A stretch of 17,835 nucleotides of DNA from Clostridiaceae bacterium. GTDB lineage: Bacteria; Bacillota; Clostridia; Oscillospirales; Acutalibacteraceae. Shown piece after piece: positions 7,504 through 15,401 of the stretch. A program made the translations under genes and the position numbers. The notes under the pieces are model-generated. The model worked only from the letters and a program-made list of their open reading frames with translations. It ran no database searches and was not told the origin of the DNA. Each line of letters starts with the position of its first letter. Positions within the stretch are counted from its first letter, which is position 1. The stretch covers positions 1-17,835 of the forward strand of contig JAEDHT010000037.1 of NCBI GenBank assembly GCA_016296885.1, given 5' to 3'.

Positions 7504-9489
7504 TCAGCTTACATCTACATTATCAAGGTAGTTGCTGCCATTTTCTACTATAAATTCTTTTCTGCCCGCAAGATTGTCACCAAGCAGAACATCAAATATT
7601 CTGGATGTCTTCTCGGCATCATCAGGCATAACCTTTATAAGACGTCGTGTGGCTGGGTTCATAGTAGTAAAGTTCATCATATCAGGCTCGTTCTCACCAA
7701 GACCCTTTGAACGTTGAATAGTATATTTTTCGTCACCGATAACTGAGAGAAACTTCTCTTTTTCTGCCTCAGTGTAAGCAAAATAAACCTGATTTTTTGT
7801 AGTTATCTCATATAGTGGTGATTCTGCTATAAACACCTTTCCCTCATCTATAAGCGCAGGGGTGAGGCGATAAAGCATGGTGAGCACCAGTGTTCTAATC
7901 TGGAATCCGTCCACATCAGCATCTGTGCATATAATAATCTTATTCCAACGAAGTGAATTGATATCAAAGCTTGATAAATCTTTGTTTGCTTTAGACTTAA
8001 CCTGAACTCCGCATCCAAGCACCTTAAGAAGATCGGTGATGATTTCGCTCTTAAATATCTTATCATAATCAGCCTTAAGGCAATTTAAGATTTTACCTCT
8101 GATTGGAATAACTGCCTGAAAATCAGGGTCTCTAGCCTGCTTACAGGCACCCAGAGCAGAATCTCCCTCCACGATAAATACTTCTCTAATGCTGGTATCC
8201 TTGCTTCTGCAATCAACAAACTTGTTTACACGGGTAGTCATATCAAGTGTGCCTGTGAGCTTCTTTTTCATATTAAGCCTTGTTTTTTCGGCATCTTCAC
8301 GGCTTCTCTTGTTTATAAGCACTTGACCGGCTATTTTTTCAGCTTCAAGTGGGTTTTCTATGAAATATATCTCCAGTTGATGACGCAGAAACTCTGTCAT
8401 GGCATCTTGTATGCCTTTATTCGTGATAGCCTTTTTTGTCTGATTTTCATATGATGTTACGCTGGAAAATCCGGATATTACTATCACAAGACAATCTTCA
8501 ATATCTACAAAGCTGATTTTGCTTTCGTTCTTATTATACTTACCGTTGCTCTTCAAAAAATTATCAATTTGATAAACAAAGGCATTTTTTACAGCCTTCT
8601 CCGGTGCACCACCATACTCCAGATAGCTGGAATTGTGGTAATACTCTGAAAGCTTTATCTTATTTGAAAAAGACAGAGCTATGCTAAATTTTGTTTTATA
8701 TTCCGGTTTATCAGCTCTATCTCGCACCATTCTCTCAGCATTCCAGCTCTGAATCGATGTAAGTCCATTATCTCCTACAAGCTCTTGAACATAATCTGTG
8801 ATGCCATTCACATAGAAGAATTCCTCTTCATCAAAGCTTCTGCCATTTTGAAAACGAAGAATAAACTTTACACCGGCATTTACGATAGCTTGTTTTTTTA
8901 TAACATCTCTAAAATAATCATGGTCGATATTGATATCAGTAAAAACCTCTAAATCAGGTCGCCATTTTATTTTTGAACCGGTATCCTTCTTTGCATAGGG
9001 TTCTTTTTTCAAGCCTCCTATATTTTCGCCTTTTTCAAAATGCAGAGAATATTTGTAGCCATCACGCTTGATTTCTACATCCATATATTCTGAGGAATAC
9101 TGTGTAGAGCAAAGTCCAAGACCATTAAGACCAAGCGAAAACTCATAGTTTTCTCCACTAGCGTTCTTATATTTTCCGCCTGCATACATCTCACAAAAAA
9201 CAAGCTCCCAGTTGTATCTCTCCTCGTTGTTGTTATAGTCCACAGGGATACCTCTGCCCTTATCCTCTATCTCTAAGGAGTGATCCTCAAAGCACGTGAT
9301 ATATATCACATTACCATAGCCTTCTCGTGACTCGTCTATCGAGTTTGAAAGAATTTCGAAAAATGAATGTTGACAGCCCTCAATACCATCAGATCCAAAA
9401 ATAACCGCCGGTCTCTTTCTTACACGTTCAGCACCCTTTAATGAGGTGATACTCTCGTTATCGTATGTGTTTTTCACACTTTTAGCCAT
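7504..9489 (-). CDS. parE: Type II DNA topoisomerase subunit B, topoisomerase IV-like
   Basis: ATPase subunit partnering the adjacent ParC-like protein. Numbered from an ATG three codons upstream at 9498, the GHKL ATPase domain shows RKRPAVIFGS (27-36) and EILSNSIDE (48-56), with Ser where Asp usually stands before the catalytic Asn. It also shows GLNGLG (123-128) and the QTK loop ENQTKKAI (351-358). The TOPRIM domain has EGDSA (444-448), IPIRGKILN and CTDADVDG (524-531), followed by QRSKGLGE and TTMNPATR near the end. At 661 residues it has the length of ParE or a short GyrB. The ATG at 9487-9489 is chosen because AAGGA lies 9 bases before it; the ATG at 9498 touches the ribosome site. The gap to the lyase gene is about 22 bases. 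The divergent motif spellings fit the clostridial topoisomerase IV branch. Confidence 0.92.
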   Translation of the reverse strand: MAKSVKNTYDNESITSLKGAERVRKRPAVIFGSDGIEGCQHSFFEILSNSIDESREGYGNVIYITCFEDHSLEIEDKGRGIPVDYNNNEERYNWELVFCEMYAGGKYKNASGENYEFSLGLNGLGLCSTQYSSEYMDVEIKRDGYKYSLHFEKGENIGGLKKEPYAKKDTGSKIKWRPDLEVFTDINIDHDYFRDVIKKQAIVNAGVKFILRFQNGRSFDEEEFFYVNGITDYVQELVGDNGLTSIQSWNAERMVRDRADKPEYKTKFSIALSFSNKIKLSEYYHNSSYLEYGGAPEKAVKNAFVYQIDNFLKSNGKYNKNESKISFVDIEDCLVIVISGFSSVTSYENQTKKAITNKGIQDAMTEFLRHQLEIYFIENPLEAEKIAGQVLINKRSREDAEKTRLNMKKKLTGTLDMTTRVNKFVDCRSKDTSIREVFIVEGDSALGACKQARDPDFQAVIPIRGKILNCLKADYDKIFKSEIITDLLKVLGCGVQVKSKANKDLSSFDINSLRWNKIIICTDADVDGFQIRTLVLTMLYRLTPALIDEGKVFIAESPLYEITTKNQVYFAYTEAEKEKFLSVIGDEKYTIQRSKGLGENEPDMMNFTTMNPATRRLIKVMPDDAEKTSRIFDVLLGDNLAGRKEFIVENGSNYLDNVDVS

Positions 9490-9511
9490 TGTTATCATTC
9501 CTTTGTATGTT

Positions 9512-10774
9512 TCATTCTCTGCTTCTTATAATCGCATCAGCCGCAAGCATAATTCCAAGCTTAGCACTGTTAAAATTCAAACCACCCTGCAAAAAGGCTG
9601 CATATGGCTCTCTAAGTGGTGCATCTGCAGAAAGCTCAGAGGTGGCACCCAATGTAAATGCACCTGCCGCCATGATAATCTTGCTGTCATAACCCGGCAT
9701 ATCGCATGGTTCCGGAGTGACAAAGCTATCTACAGGTGCTGCTTGCTGTATGCCCTTGCAGAAGCTTATCAGGGATGATTCATCGCCTGTGATTACAGCC
9801 TGGATGATATCTCCACGCTTCTCGTCATACTCAGGCATCACCTTAAATCCCATCAACTTGAACAGTGCCGCTGCAAATACCGCTGTTTTAAGGGATTCAC
9901 CCGTAACCTGTGGCGCATTAAATGCACCCATAAAAAGCTCACGGTTAAGCCCCATTGTAGCACCCACCTCTCGACCGATACCGGGAGTGGTGAGTCTATA
10001 TGAGCATTTTTCAACGAGCTCTTTTTTGCCTGCAATATAGCCACCTGTTGGTGCTATTCCACCACCTGCGTTCTTTATAAGCGAGCCTGCCATAAGGTCT
10101 ACACCATAATCGATAGGAGAATCGTATTCTGTAAATTCTCCGTAGCAATTATCGAGCATAACAACTGCATTTGGTGCTTTTTTTCTTATGATTTTTACAA
10201 TATGTTCTATATCACTATTGAGAAGTGATGGTCTAAGCGCATAACCTATTGAGCGCTGTATATAAATCATTTTTATATCCGGTTCTGTTGCCTTCTCGAT
10301 AGCATCATAATCCGGTTTGCCATTCTCGTCAAGTGACACATAGTCAAAGCTGATTCCAAAATCAGCCAGTGAACCATCAGCCTTTGCGTCGGCACCTATA
10401 ACGCCAAGCAGAGTGTCATATGGTTTGCCTGTAACACACAGCATCTTGTCACCTGGGCGCAATATTCCAAAGAGAGCCACTGTGAGCGCATGGGTACCAC
10501 ACACAAAGTTGTGACGCACAAGCGCATCCTCTGCATTAAACATAAAAGCAAAGATTTCATCTAAAGCTTCTCTGCCTCTGTCGTCATAGCCGTAGCCTGT
10601 GGACGGAAAGAAAAAGCTCTCGCTTACTCTTGCCTTTTGAAAGGCCATCAACATTTTTTGTTGATTATATTCTTGTATACTGTTTATTTCATCAAACTGA
10701 GCCTTACACATTTCTAAGGCTCTTTTGGTTAAATCCAGAGTTTCGTCTGTAAATTTGTATCCTTGATAAAGCAT
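9512..10774 (-). CDS. Methionine gamma-lyase family PLP enzyme (YnbB-like)
   Basis: The 420-residue fold-type I PLP enzyme belongs to the family also called aluminium-resistance protein or YnbB. The N-terminal signature EYNQQKMLMAFQKARVSE (35-52) leads to STGYGYDDRGRE (58-69). LDNCYGEF (207-214) supplies the cofactor-binding Asp208, and SLIKNAGGGIAPTGGY (231-246) carries the likely PLP lysine, Lys234. Length matches the family. These enzymes are thought to cleave carbon-sulfur bonds of cysteine- or methionine-like substrates, but few have been tested. An in-frame TAA stands two codons before the ATG at 10772-10774, so the gene cannot start further upstream. There is no SD at normal distance. 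A strong AGGAG lies 47 bases upstream behind a perfect hairpin (separate entry). The GNAT gene precedes it and parE follows. Confidence 0.92.
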   Translation of the reverse strand: MLYQGYKFTDETLDLTKRALEMCKAQFDEINSIQEYNQQKMLMAFQKARVSESFFFPSTGYGYDDRGREALDEIFAFMFNAEDALVRHNFVCGTHALTVALFGILRPGDKMLCVTGKPYDTLLGVIGADAKADGSLADFGISFDYVSLDENGKPDYDAIEKATEPDIKMIYIQRSIGYALRPSLLNSDIEHIVKIIRKKAPNAVVMLDNCYGEFTEYDSPIDYGVDLMAGSLIKNAGGGIAPTGGYIAGKKELVEKCSYRLTTPGIGREVGATMGLNRELFMGAFNAPQVTGESLKTAVFAAALFKLMGFKVMPEYDEKRGDIIQAVITGDESSLISFCKGIQQAAPVDSFVTPEPCDMPGYDSKIIMAAGAFTLGATSELSADAPLREPYAAFLQGGLNFNSAKLGIMLAADAIIRSRE

Positions 10775-10830
10775 AGGTTAAGTGGCATCTTAAAACAATT
10801 AATTTCGGGTAAGATGCCACACTCCTCTCT
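10772..10830 (-). promoter_or_regulatory. SD-hairpin-ATG initiation region of the PLP lyase gene
   Basis: Reading the minus strand: AGAGAGGAGT (10830-10821), then an 11-bp perfect stem GTGGCATCTTA/TAAGATGCCAC (10820-10810 with 10792-10782, 17-base loop), then TTAACCT and ATG. Linear SD-to-ATG spacing is 47 bases; with the hairpin excluded it is 8, which is normal. No U-tract follows the stem, so a terminator is less likely. The arrangement recalls phage T4 gene 38, where a hairpin brings a distant SD to the AUG. That it works this way here is inference. Confidence 0.65.
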
Positions 10831-10847
10831 ATAAATTATTTTCCTGT

Positions 10848-11570
10848 TTAATTAACATGATATTCTATCCACTTACCAATGTTTTTAAATCCTAAAGACG
10901 TGTAAAAATCCTCATTAATGCCATCTGCTCTTTGTAAATAGACACATTCACAATCTGAAAGACTGTCAATCAGTGCTTTAACTGCCCTTGAGCCAAATCC
11001 ACAGTGCCTATAATTTTTATCTGTGGCAACAGCTGTGAGTATTGCTTTTTTACCGCCAATATTTGCCATTGCAACTGATACGAGCTTGCTATTGTCATAC
11101 TGACAAGCGATATTGATGCGTGATTTTTTCATCTTGTGGAGCATATCCAGCATAAAACTATCATAATCAGGCACTGCAAATTTTTCATCTACACATGAAG
11201 CCAGAAGCAGATAAATTTTATTTAGATCTACTTCCTGATTATCCCTGCATTTTAGACTATTATCAATTTCAAGCGACATCACATCACCACTTATACAAGG
11301 AAAATCAAGCGATAAATCACCGCATAATATATTGCCAAAACACACTGTGTTGCAAAAGCTCTTGATTTCTTCAACATCTACATCGGCACCCAATGCAAAG
11401 ATGAAAGAAGAATCAAGCCTGGCTATGAGAGCGGAATCATCATTTTGAATCCAATAATCTGTAAAGCTTGTAAAACCGTATGTCTCCCAAATAGATAGAA
11501 TTTTGGTGTAATATATATCTTCGTTATCTAAAATTGGCAATGAGGAAGAATCCTCAATAAGCTTAATCAT
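10848..11570 (-). CDS. GNAT-family N-acetyltransferase
   Basis: The 240-residue protein has a C-terminal GNAT fold (about 115-235). The acetyl-CoA pyrophosphate-binding motif reads RHCGFGS (188-194) after AILTAVATDKNY, and the typical end DFYTSLGFKNIGKWIEYHV follows. The N-terminal 110 residues are not a recognised domain and probably shape substrate specificity. It would transfer an acetyl group from acetyl-CoA to an amine, but the substrate cannot be told. The ATG overlaps the last codons of the upstream M42 gene by 8 bases (11563-11570) and there is only a weak SD, so translation is probably coupled. The product is cytoplasmic, with no signal or membrane segment. Confidence 0.88.
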   Translation of the reverse strand: MIKLIEDSSSLPILDNEDIYYTKILSIWETYGFTSFTDYWIQNDDSALIARLDSSFIFALGADVDVEEIKSFCNTVCFGNILCGDLSLDFPCISGDVMSLEIDNSLKCRDNQEVDLNKIYLLLASCVDEKFAVPDYDSFMLDMLHKMKKSRINIACQYDNSKLVSVAMANIGGKKAILTAVATDKNYRHCGFGSRAVKALIDSLSDCECVYLQRADGINEDFYTSLGFKNIGKWIEYHVN

Positions 11571-12585
11571 TCTCTAATATAGCCAGTGCTAATGATTTAA
11601 CTGTTTTTTCGGTGTCTTCAAGATCTTTGAGACTTATCATAGTATAGGCACTATGCAAATATCTGCACGGCACCGAAACAGCCGCTGTGCGCACGCCACC
11701 TCTAGATTTATGGATAGCACCTGAATCGTTACCACCAGCAACGCCCTCTTTAATCTGCACATTAGCCCTTGCCTTTTCCGCACTCTTTAGTGCAAGCTTA
11801 AAGTATTCACGGTCATAAACAGTTGCTCTATCCATAAATGAGATAACGGCACCCTTGCCAACCTTGCACATAACATTGCTTTCCTCTATGCCCGGCACAT
11901 CTGATGCTGTGGTTGACTCTACTACTATAGCGCTATCCGGAGCCACAGAAAATGCTGCACAGGTTGCACCACGCAGTCCCACTTCCTCCTGTACCACAAA
12001 AGAGAAATACATATCATATTCTAAATCGCTCTTTATCATTTCTATCATGATACAGCATCCTGCTCTATCATCTATCGCCTTTGCGATAAGGGCATCGTTA
12101 TTAATTATAAAGTCACTAACAAATGCTACGCTATCGCCCACGCTCACTAGCTTTCCGGCTTCTTCTCTATCGGAAGCACCGATATCAATATACATATCCT
12201 TGAGCTTTGGTATCTGCTTTTTCTCGTCAGCAGAGCACAAATGAATTGGCTTTATGCCAAACACGCCGTTTACTTTTCCGTTTATCTTCACAGCAGAGCC
12301 TGGTATGCATCTTCTGTCTATTCCGCCTACTTCTGCTACCTTTAGTGTACCATCATCGTCTATATGAGTGACAATAAATCCCACCTCATCTGTATGAGCA
12401 GATATGAGAAGCTTTTTGGAAGGTGTTTTTTTGCCATGCTTAAATGCAATGATGTTACCAACTGCATCTACTCTAAGCTCATCGGCATAATCCTTTATTT
12501 CTTCGATAATTATATCACGCACAGCTTTTTCATCACCTGATATTCCATCTGCCATGCACAATTTTTTTAATAATTCAATATTCAT
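11563..12585 (-). CDS. M42-family metallo-aminopeptidase, second copy
   Basis: The 340-residue cytoplasmic peptidase of the glutamyl-aminopeptidase/TET family removes N-terminal residues from peptides. Metal and catalytic residues are in place: AHTDEVGF (His64, Asp66), the bridging aspartate in AIDDRAG (172-173), the catalytic and metal-binding pair Glu200-Glu201 in VVQEEVGLRG, and a late His311 in YLHSAY. At the fourth metal-ligand position, usually an aspartate, this copy reads VVEST, placing Glu223 there. Length is normal for the family, whose members assemble into large hollow particles. No SD is visible before the ATG at 12583-12585; the 50-base gap to the upstream M42 gene is very AT-rich. 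The start is still preferred because the N-terminus MNIELLKKLCMADGISGDE matches the family. Gene order places it directly after a paralogue. Confidence 0.9.
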   Translation of the reverse strand: MNIELLKKLCMADGISGDEKAVRDIIIEEIKDYADELRVDAVGNIIAFKHGKKTPSKKLLISAHTDEVGFIVTHIDDDGTLKVAEVGGIDRRCIPGSAVKINGKVNGVFGIKPIHLCSADEKKQIPKLKDMYIDIGASDREEAGKLVSVGDSVAFVSDFIINNDALIAKAIDDRAGCCIMIEMIKSDLEYDMYFSFVVQEEVGLRGATCAAFSVAPDSAIVVESTTASDVPGIEESNVMCKVGKGAVISFMDRATVYDREYFKLALKSAEKARANVQIKEGVAGGNDSGAIHKSRGGVRTAAVSVPCRYLHSAYTMISLKDLEDTEKTVKSLALAILEND

Positions 12586-12635
12586 TTTTATTATATTAAA
12601 ACACGATTAGGTTACCGCATTTTTTCCTTTCATTG

Positions 12636-13652
12636 TTACTTTTCTAATATATACTTGCACACTAACTGAGCTGTATTTTCTATATCTTGCACATCTATAA
12701 TTTCTGCTTGGGTGTGCATATTGCGAAGAGGGATGGAGATAAGACCCGTTTTTCTACCACCGGCAGTGATAGATATTTCATCTGCGTTTGTACCTGTTTT
12801 TCCACCCATTATCTCATGCTGATAAGAAATGTTGTTTTCCTTTGCAATACATATAAGTCTATCGTATATTTCACGACTAAGGACCGGTGAATAGCCTATC
12901 ATCGGACCCTTTGAGAGCTTGCCTGATGATGCATCACTCACACCACTCTGCTTTGCAAAGCTAACATCAAACGCAATAGCCTCGTCCGGCTGAACTATAA
13001 AGCTACCAGTCTGGGCGCCCATTCCTCCAACCTCTTCCTTGGAGCTAAATAAAAATTCTACCTTGCAATTCAGCTTTTTATCTTTTAATATTTCTGCGCA
13101 TCTTATCAGCAGTGCAGCACAACATCTGTCGTCAAGTGCCGGACCTGCTATTTTTGTGCCCGCAAGCTCCATACATTCCTGTGCAAATGTAATGCTATCG
13201 CCAATCTCGATCAGACTTTCCACACGCTCCTTGCTCATTCCTGTGTCAAGCCACAGCTTATCCTCAGATACCGCTGTGTCCTCATTGCCGTCTGAAAGGT
13301 GCGGTGGCAAACAGCAAACAACTGCTTTGACCGGTTCTTTTCCATGCACGGTAAAAAGAGTATCATTCATAACTCTCATATCCATACCGCCCACTTTTGA
13401 TACCTTCAAAAATCCATTTTCATCAATTTTAGTTACAACAAAACCTATTTGGTCTATGTGAGCATCAAGCATAATAGTTTTACCATCTGGATTGCCCAAT
13501 GATGCGTGTAGGTTGTTATTCTTATCTCTATAGATATCATATACGCTGTTGTTCTCACCAAGTATCTCTGCGATTTTATCTGTTATTTCATATTCTCTGC
13601 CGGGTATACCCTGCTGAGAACACAATGTAAAAATCAAATTTTTCAATTCCAT
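12636..13652 (-). CDS. M42-family metallo-aminopeptidase, first copy
   Basis: The 338-residue M42 peptidase is a diverged paralogue of the next gene. Key residues are LDAHIDQIGF (His65, Asp67), PALDDRCCAA (Asp174/175), SSKEEVGGMG (Glu206, Glu207), AFDVSF (Asp229) and NMHTQ (His313), so all expected metal-binding and catalytic positions are filled. It should be a cytoplasmic di-metal aminopeptidase; preferred residues cannot be predicted. The start is secure: AGAGGAGAG lies about 10 bases before the ATG and overlaps the end of murD, whose stop codon is 3 bases upstream. With the second copy it may form a mixed assembly or cover different substrates, but this is inference from adjacency. Confidence 0.9.
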   Translation of the reverse strand: MELKNLIFTLCSQQGIPGREYEITDKIAEILGENNSVYDIYRDKNNNLHASLGNPDGKTIMLDAHIDQIGFVVTKIDENGFLKVSKVGGMDMRVMNDTLFTVHGKEPVKAVVCCLPPHLSDGNEDTAVSEDKLWLDTGMSKERVESLIEIGDSITFAQECMELAGTKIAGPALDDRCCAALLIRCAEILKDKKLNCKVEFLFSSKEEVGGMGAQTGSFIVQPDEAIAFDVSFAKQSGVSDASSGKLSKGPMIGYSPVLSREIYDRLICIAKENNISYQHEIMGGKTGTNADEISITAGGRKTGLISIPLRNMHTQAEIIDVQDIENTAQLVCKYILEK

Positions 13653-13655
13653 TTT

Positions 13656-15059
13656 TTATTTTCTCTCCTCTAGTAAATTTACAAGACGTTTAAAGTCTTT
13701 TCCTCTTGCATCAAAGTCTTTATACAGGTCAAAGCTTGCACTTGCCGGTGACAATGACACTATATCGCCTTTTACACTTCTTTTATATGCCTCGGCCACA
13801 GCCTCTTCCATATTTGTTACCTTTACAATAGTAGGATTAAATATAGAGTAGTTCGGGGCTTTTTTCACTGCTGCTTCAATCCTTGATGCGGTGTCACCCA
13901 TCAATATTAAATATTTTACCTTTTCTACAATTTTTACACCCAAATCATCATATGGAATATGCTTATCATATCCACCGGCAATGAGATTTATTTTGTCATC
14001 GTATAAAGATAGTGTACCCTTAATGGTTCTGGTTGGGCTGGACGCTATAGAATCATTATAATATTTAACCCCGTTCACTTCTCTCACGAACTCTGAACGA
14101 TGTTCCACACCTGCAAAATTCTTAGCGACTTTCAACATATCTTCTGAGCTAACGATATCACGCACAGCGCATATAGCTGTAATATAGTTTTCTAAATTGT
14201 GATCGCCCAACAGCTTTATATCACTTCTATTCATTATGGTGCTCTCTTTGCCATGGTTGCAGAGGATTATATCACCATTGTCAGCCATATAAGCGCCGTT
14301 GTAAACAGGCTTTTTGAGACTAAACATACGCACATCACCACGCACCTCATCTGCAAAACCACTTGTGATATCGTTCTCTGCATTAAGCACGGTAACAGAA
14401 AAAGCATTCTGGTGAATAAATATGTTTTTCTTCGAATTCACATATTCATCCATATCCTTATGAATGTCAAGATGGTTAGGTGAAATATTGGTGATAACTG
14501 AAATATCACAAGATTCTCTCATAGAAATTAACTGGAAGCTCGAAAGCTCCACCACGGCATAATCATCTTCATTTATGTCTTTTATCTCAGGAAGTAACGG
14601 TTTACCAATATTACCGCCCAAATGCACACGCTTACCGGCAGATTTGAGCATCTCTGCAATAATGGTGGTTGTTGTAGTTTTACCATCACTTCCTGTAACG
14701 GCAATTATTTTGCATGGACACAGTTGGAAGAAAAGCTCCATCTCAGATGTGACCACTCTGCCTTCATTGCGCATTTCGTTAAGCTCCGGCATATAAAATT
14801 TCATTCCGGGTGTTCTTAAAATTATGTTTGCATTAAGGTCTTTGAGATATCCCTCGCCGAGTGACAGTGTTGCGCCTGCTTTTTCACATTCTATTGCCAT
14901 ATCACCCAATTGCTCTCGATTTCTGCGGTCGCAGGCAATTATCTTCGCACCATAAGCTGAGAAAAGCTTAATCAGCGGAAAATTACTCCTTCCAATTCCA
15001 CACAGAGCAATCGTTTTATTATTTAAACTGTTCAAAAAATTCTCTGCTTTTAAATTCAT
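13656..15059 (-). CDS. murD: UDP-N-acetylmuramoyl-L-alanine--D-glutamate ligase
   Basis: The product (467 residues from this start) adds D-glutamate to UDP-MurNAc-L-alanine in cytoplasmic peptidoglycan precursor synthesis. The N-terminal Rossmann-like domain has LCGIGRSN. The ATP-binding loop reads VTGSDGKTTTTT, close to the usual GxxGKTT. Further Mur-ligase marks are VVELSSFQL, NISPNHLDIH, YVNSKKNIF (site of the carbamylated lysine), GVEHRSEFV, YYNDSIASSP and LSPASASFDLYKDF near the end. The frame is open up to an ATG at 15095, but that codon lies only about 6 bases after the predicted transcription start and overlaps the SD. ATG at 15057-15059 fits the family N-terminus better. It heads the long minus-strand operon and is driven by the promoter at 15108-15136. 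Its SD-to-ATG region contains a hairpin (separate entry). Confidence 0.93.
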   Translation of the reverse strand: MNLKAENFLNSLNNKTIALCGIGRSNFPLIKLFSAYGAKIIACDRRNREQLGDMAIECEKAGATLSLGEGYLKDLNANIILRTPGMKFYMPELNEMRNEGRVVTSEMELFFQLCPCKIIAVTGSDGKTTTTTIIAEMLKSAGKRVHLGGNIGKPLLPEIKDINEDDYAVVELSSFQLISMRESCDISVITNISPNHLDIHKDMDEYVNSKKNIFIHQNAFSVTVLNAENDITSGFADEVRGDVRMFSLKKPVYNGAYMADNGDIILCNHGKESTIMNRSDIKLLGDHNLENYITAICAVRDIVSSEDMLKVAKNFAGVEHRSEFVREVNGVKYYNDSIASSPTRTIKGTLSLYDDKINLIAGGYDKHIPYDDLGVKIVEKVKYLILMGDTASRIEAAVKKAPNYSIFNPTIVKVTNMEEAVAEAYKRSVKGDIVSLSPASASFDLYKDFDARGKDFKRLVNLLEERK

Positions 15060-15093
15060 GTCAACGCAAGTTAATAACTTGCACAACACCTCC
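15057..15093 (-). promoter_or_regulatory. murD: SD-hairpin-ATG initiation region of murD
   Basis: On the minus strand the sequence runs GGAGGTG (15093-15087), TTGT, a perfect stem GCAAGTT/AACTTGC with an ATT loop (15082-15066), GTTGAC and ATG (15059). Linear spacing is 27 bases. Excluding the hairpin it is 10, or 6 if two flanking G-U pairs form. The in-frame GTG and TTG codons between overlap or touch the SD and are poor starts. Confidence 0.6.
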
Positions 15094-15107
15094 ATTCTAA
15101 CAAATTA

Positions 15108-15136
15108 ATTATACATTTATTTCCACTATATTTCAA
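15108..15136 (-). promoter_or_regulatory. Sigma-A promoter of the murD operon
   Basis: Minus-strand TTGAAA (15136-15131), a 17-base spacer and TATAAT (15113-15108), which is nearly the full consensus. The transcript would start near 15101, leaving a leader of about 42 bases to the preferred murD ATG. No comparably strong promoter was noticed inside the run down to 1780. Confidence 0.8.
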
Positions 15137-15277
15137 GTAATTTGCAAATATATAAATAAATTGTTTTAACCTTAATAATATAATCAACTAAAAATCATTA
15201 TATGACAAAAAATAAAAATTTAATGCAAAATTTCACATAATTTATAAGAAAAAATAAATTATATTTTTGATATAGTG

Positions 15278-15306
15278 TTGACTAAACTGGAAATTTATTG
15301 TAATAT
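15278..15306 (+). promoter_or_regulatory. Sigma-A promoter of the SigH-like gene
   Basis: TTGACT (15278-15283), a 17-base spacer and TAATAT (15301-15306). Transcription would start near 15313, just before the AGGTAGGGGTGA purine-rich ribosome site at 15324-15334. This is a strong match to the vegetative consensus and implies that the sigma gene is transcribed during growth. Confidence 0.75.
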
Positions 15307-15401
15307 ACAAATAGGATATTTAAGGTAGGGGTGATTATATCAATACTAATGCTAAAAATGAACCCTTACCACCCCTAACCGATGAGGATTTATCTGAGCT
15401 T

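Larger units (their letters stand above)
15060..15401. other. Divergent intergenic region between murD and the sigma gene
   Basis: About 340 very AT-rich bases. They hold the murD leader and its promoter (15108-15136), an AT-rich stretch without clear signals (about 15140-15270), and the promoter, leader and likely N-terminal coding part of the sigma factor gene. The two promoters point away from each other about 140 bases apart. No operator palindrome stands out. Confidence 0.7.

Noticed and set aside
10782..10820. Hairpin as an ordinary terminator of the GNAT gene
   Set aside because: No U-tract follows the stem on the minus strand (TTAACCT then ATG), and it ends 7 bases before the next start codon. 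It is better explained as part of the initiation region, though RNA processing remains possible.
12607..12633. Eight-codon frame (MKGKNAVT) between the two M42 genes
   Set aside because: Too short to judge, with no SD; probably chance.
13656..15095. murD starting at ATG 15095
   Set aside because: The codon is only about 6 bases after the predicted RNA start, overlaps the GGAGGTG ribosome site, and would add 12 residues (MEVLCKLLTCVD) not expected in MurD.
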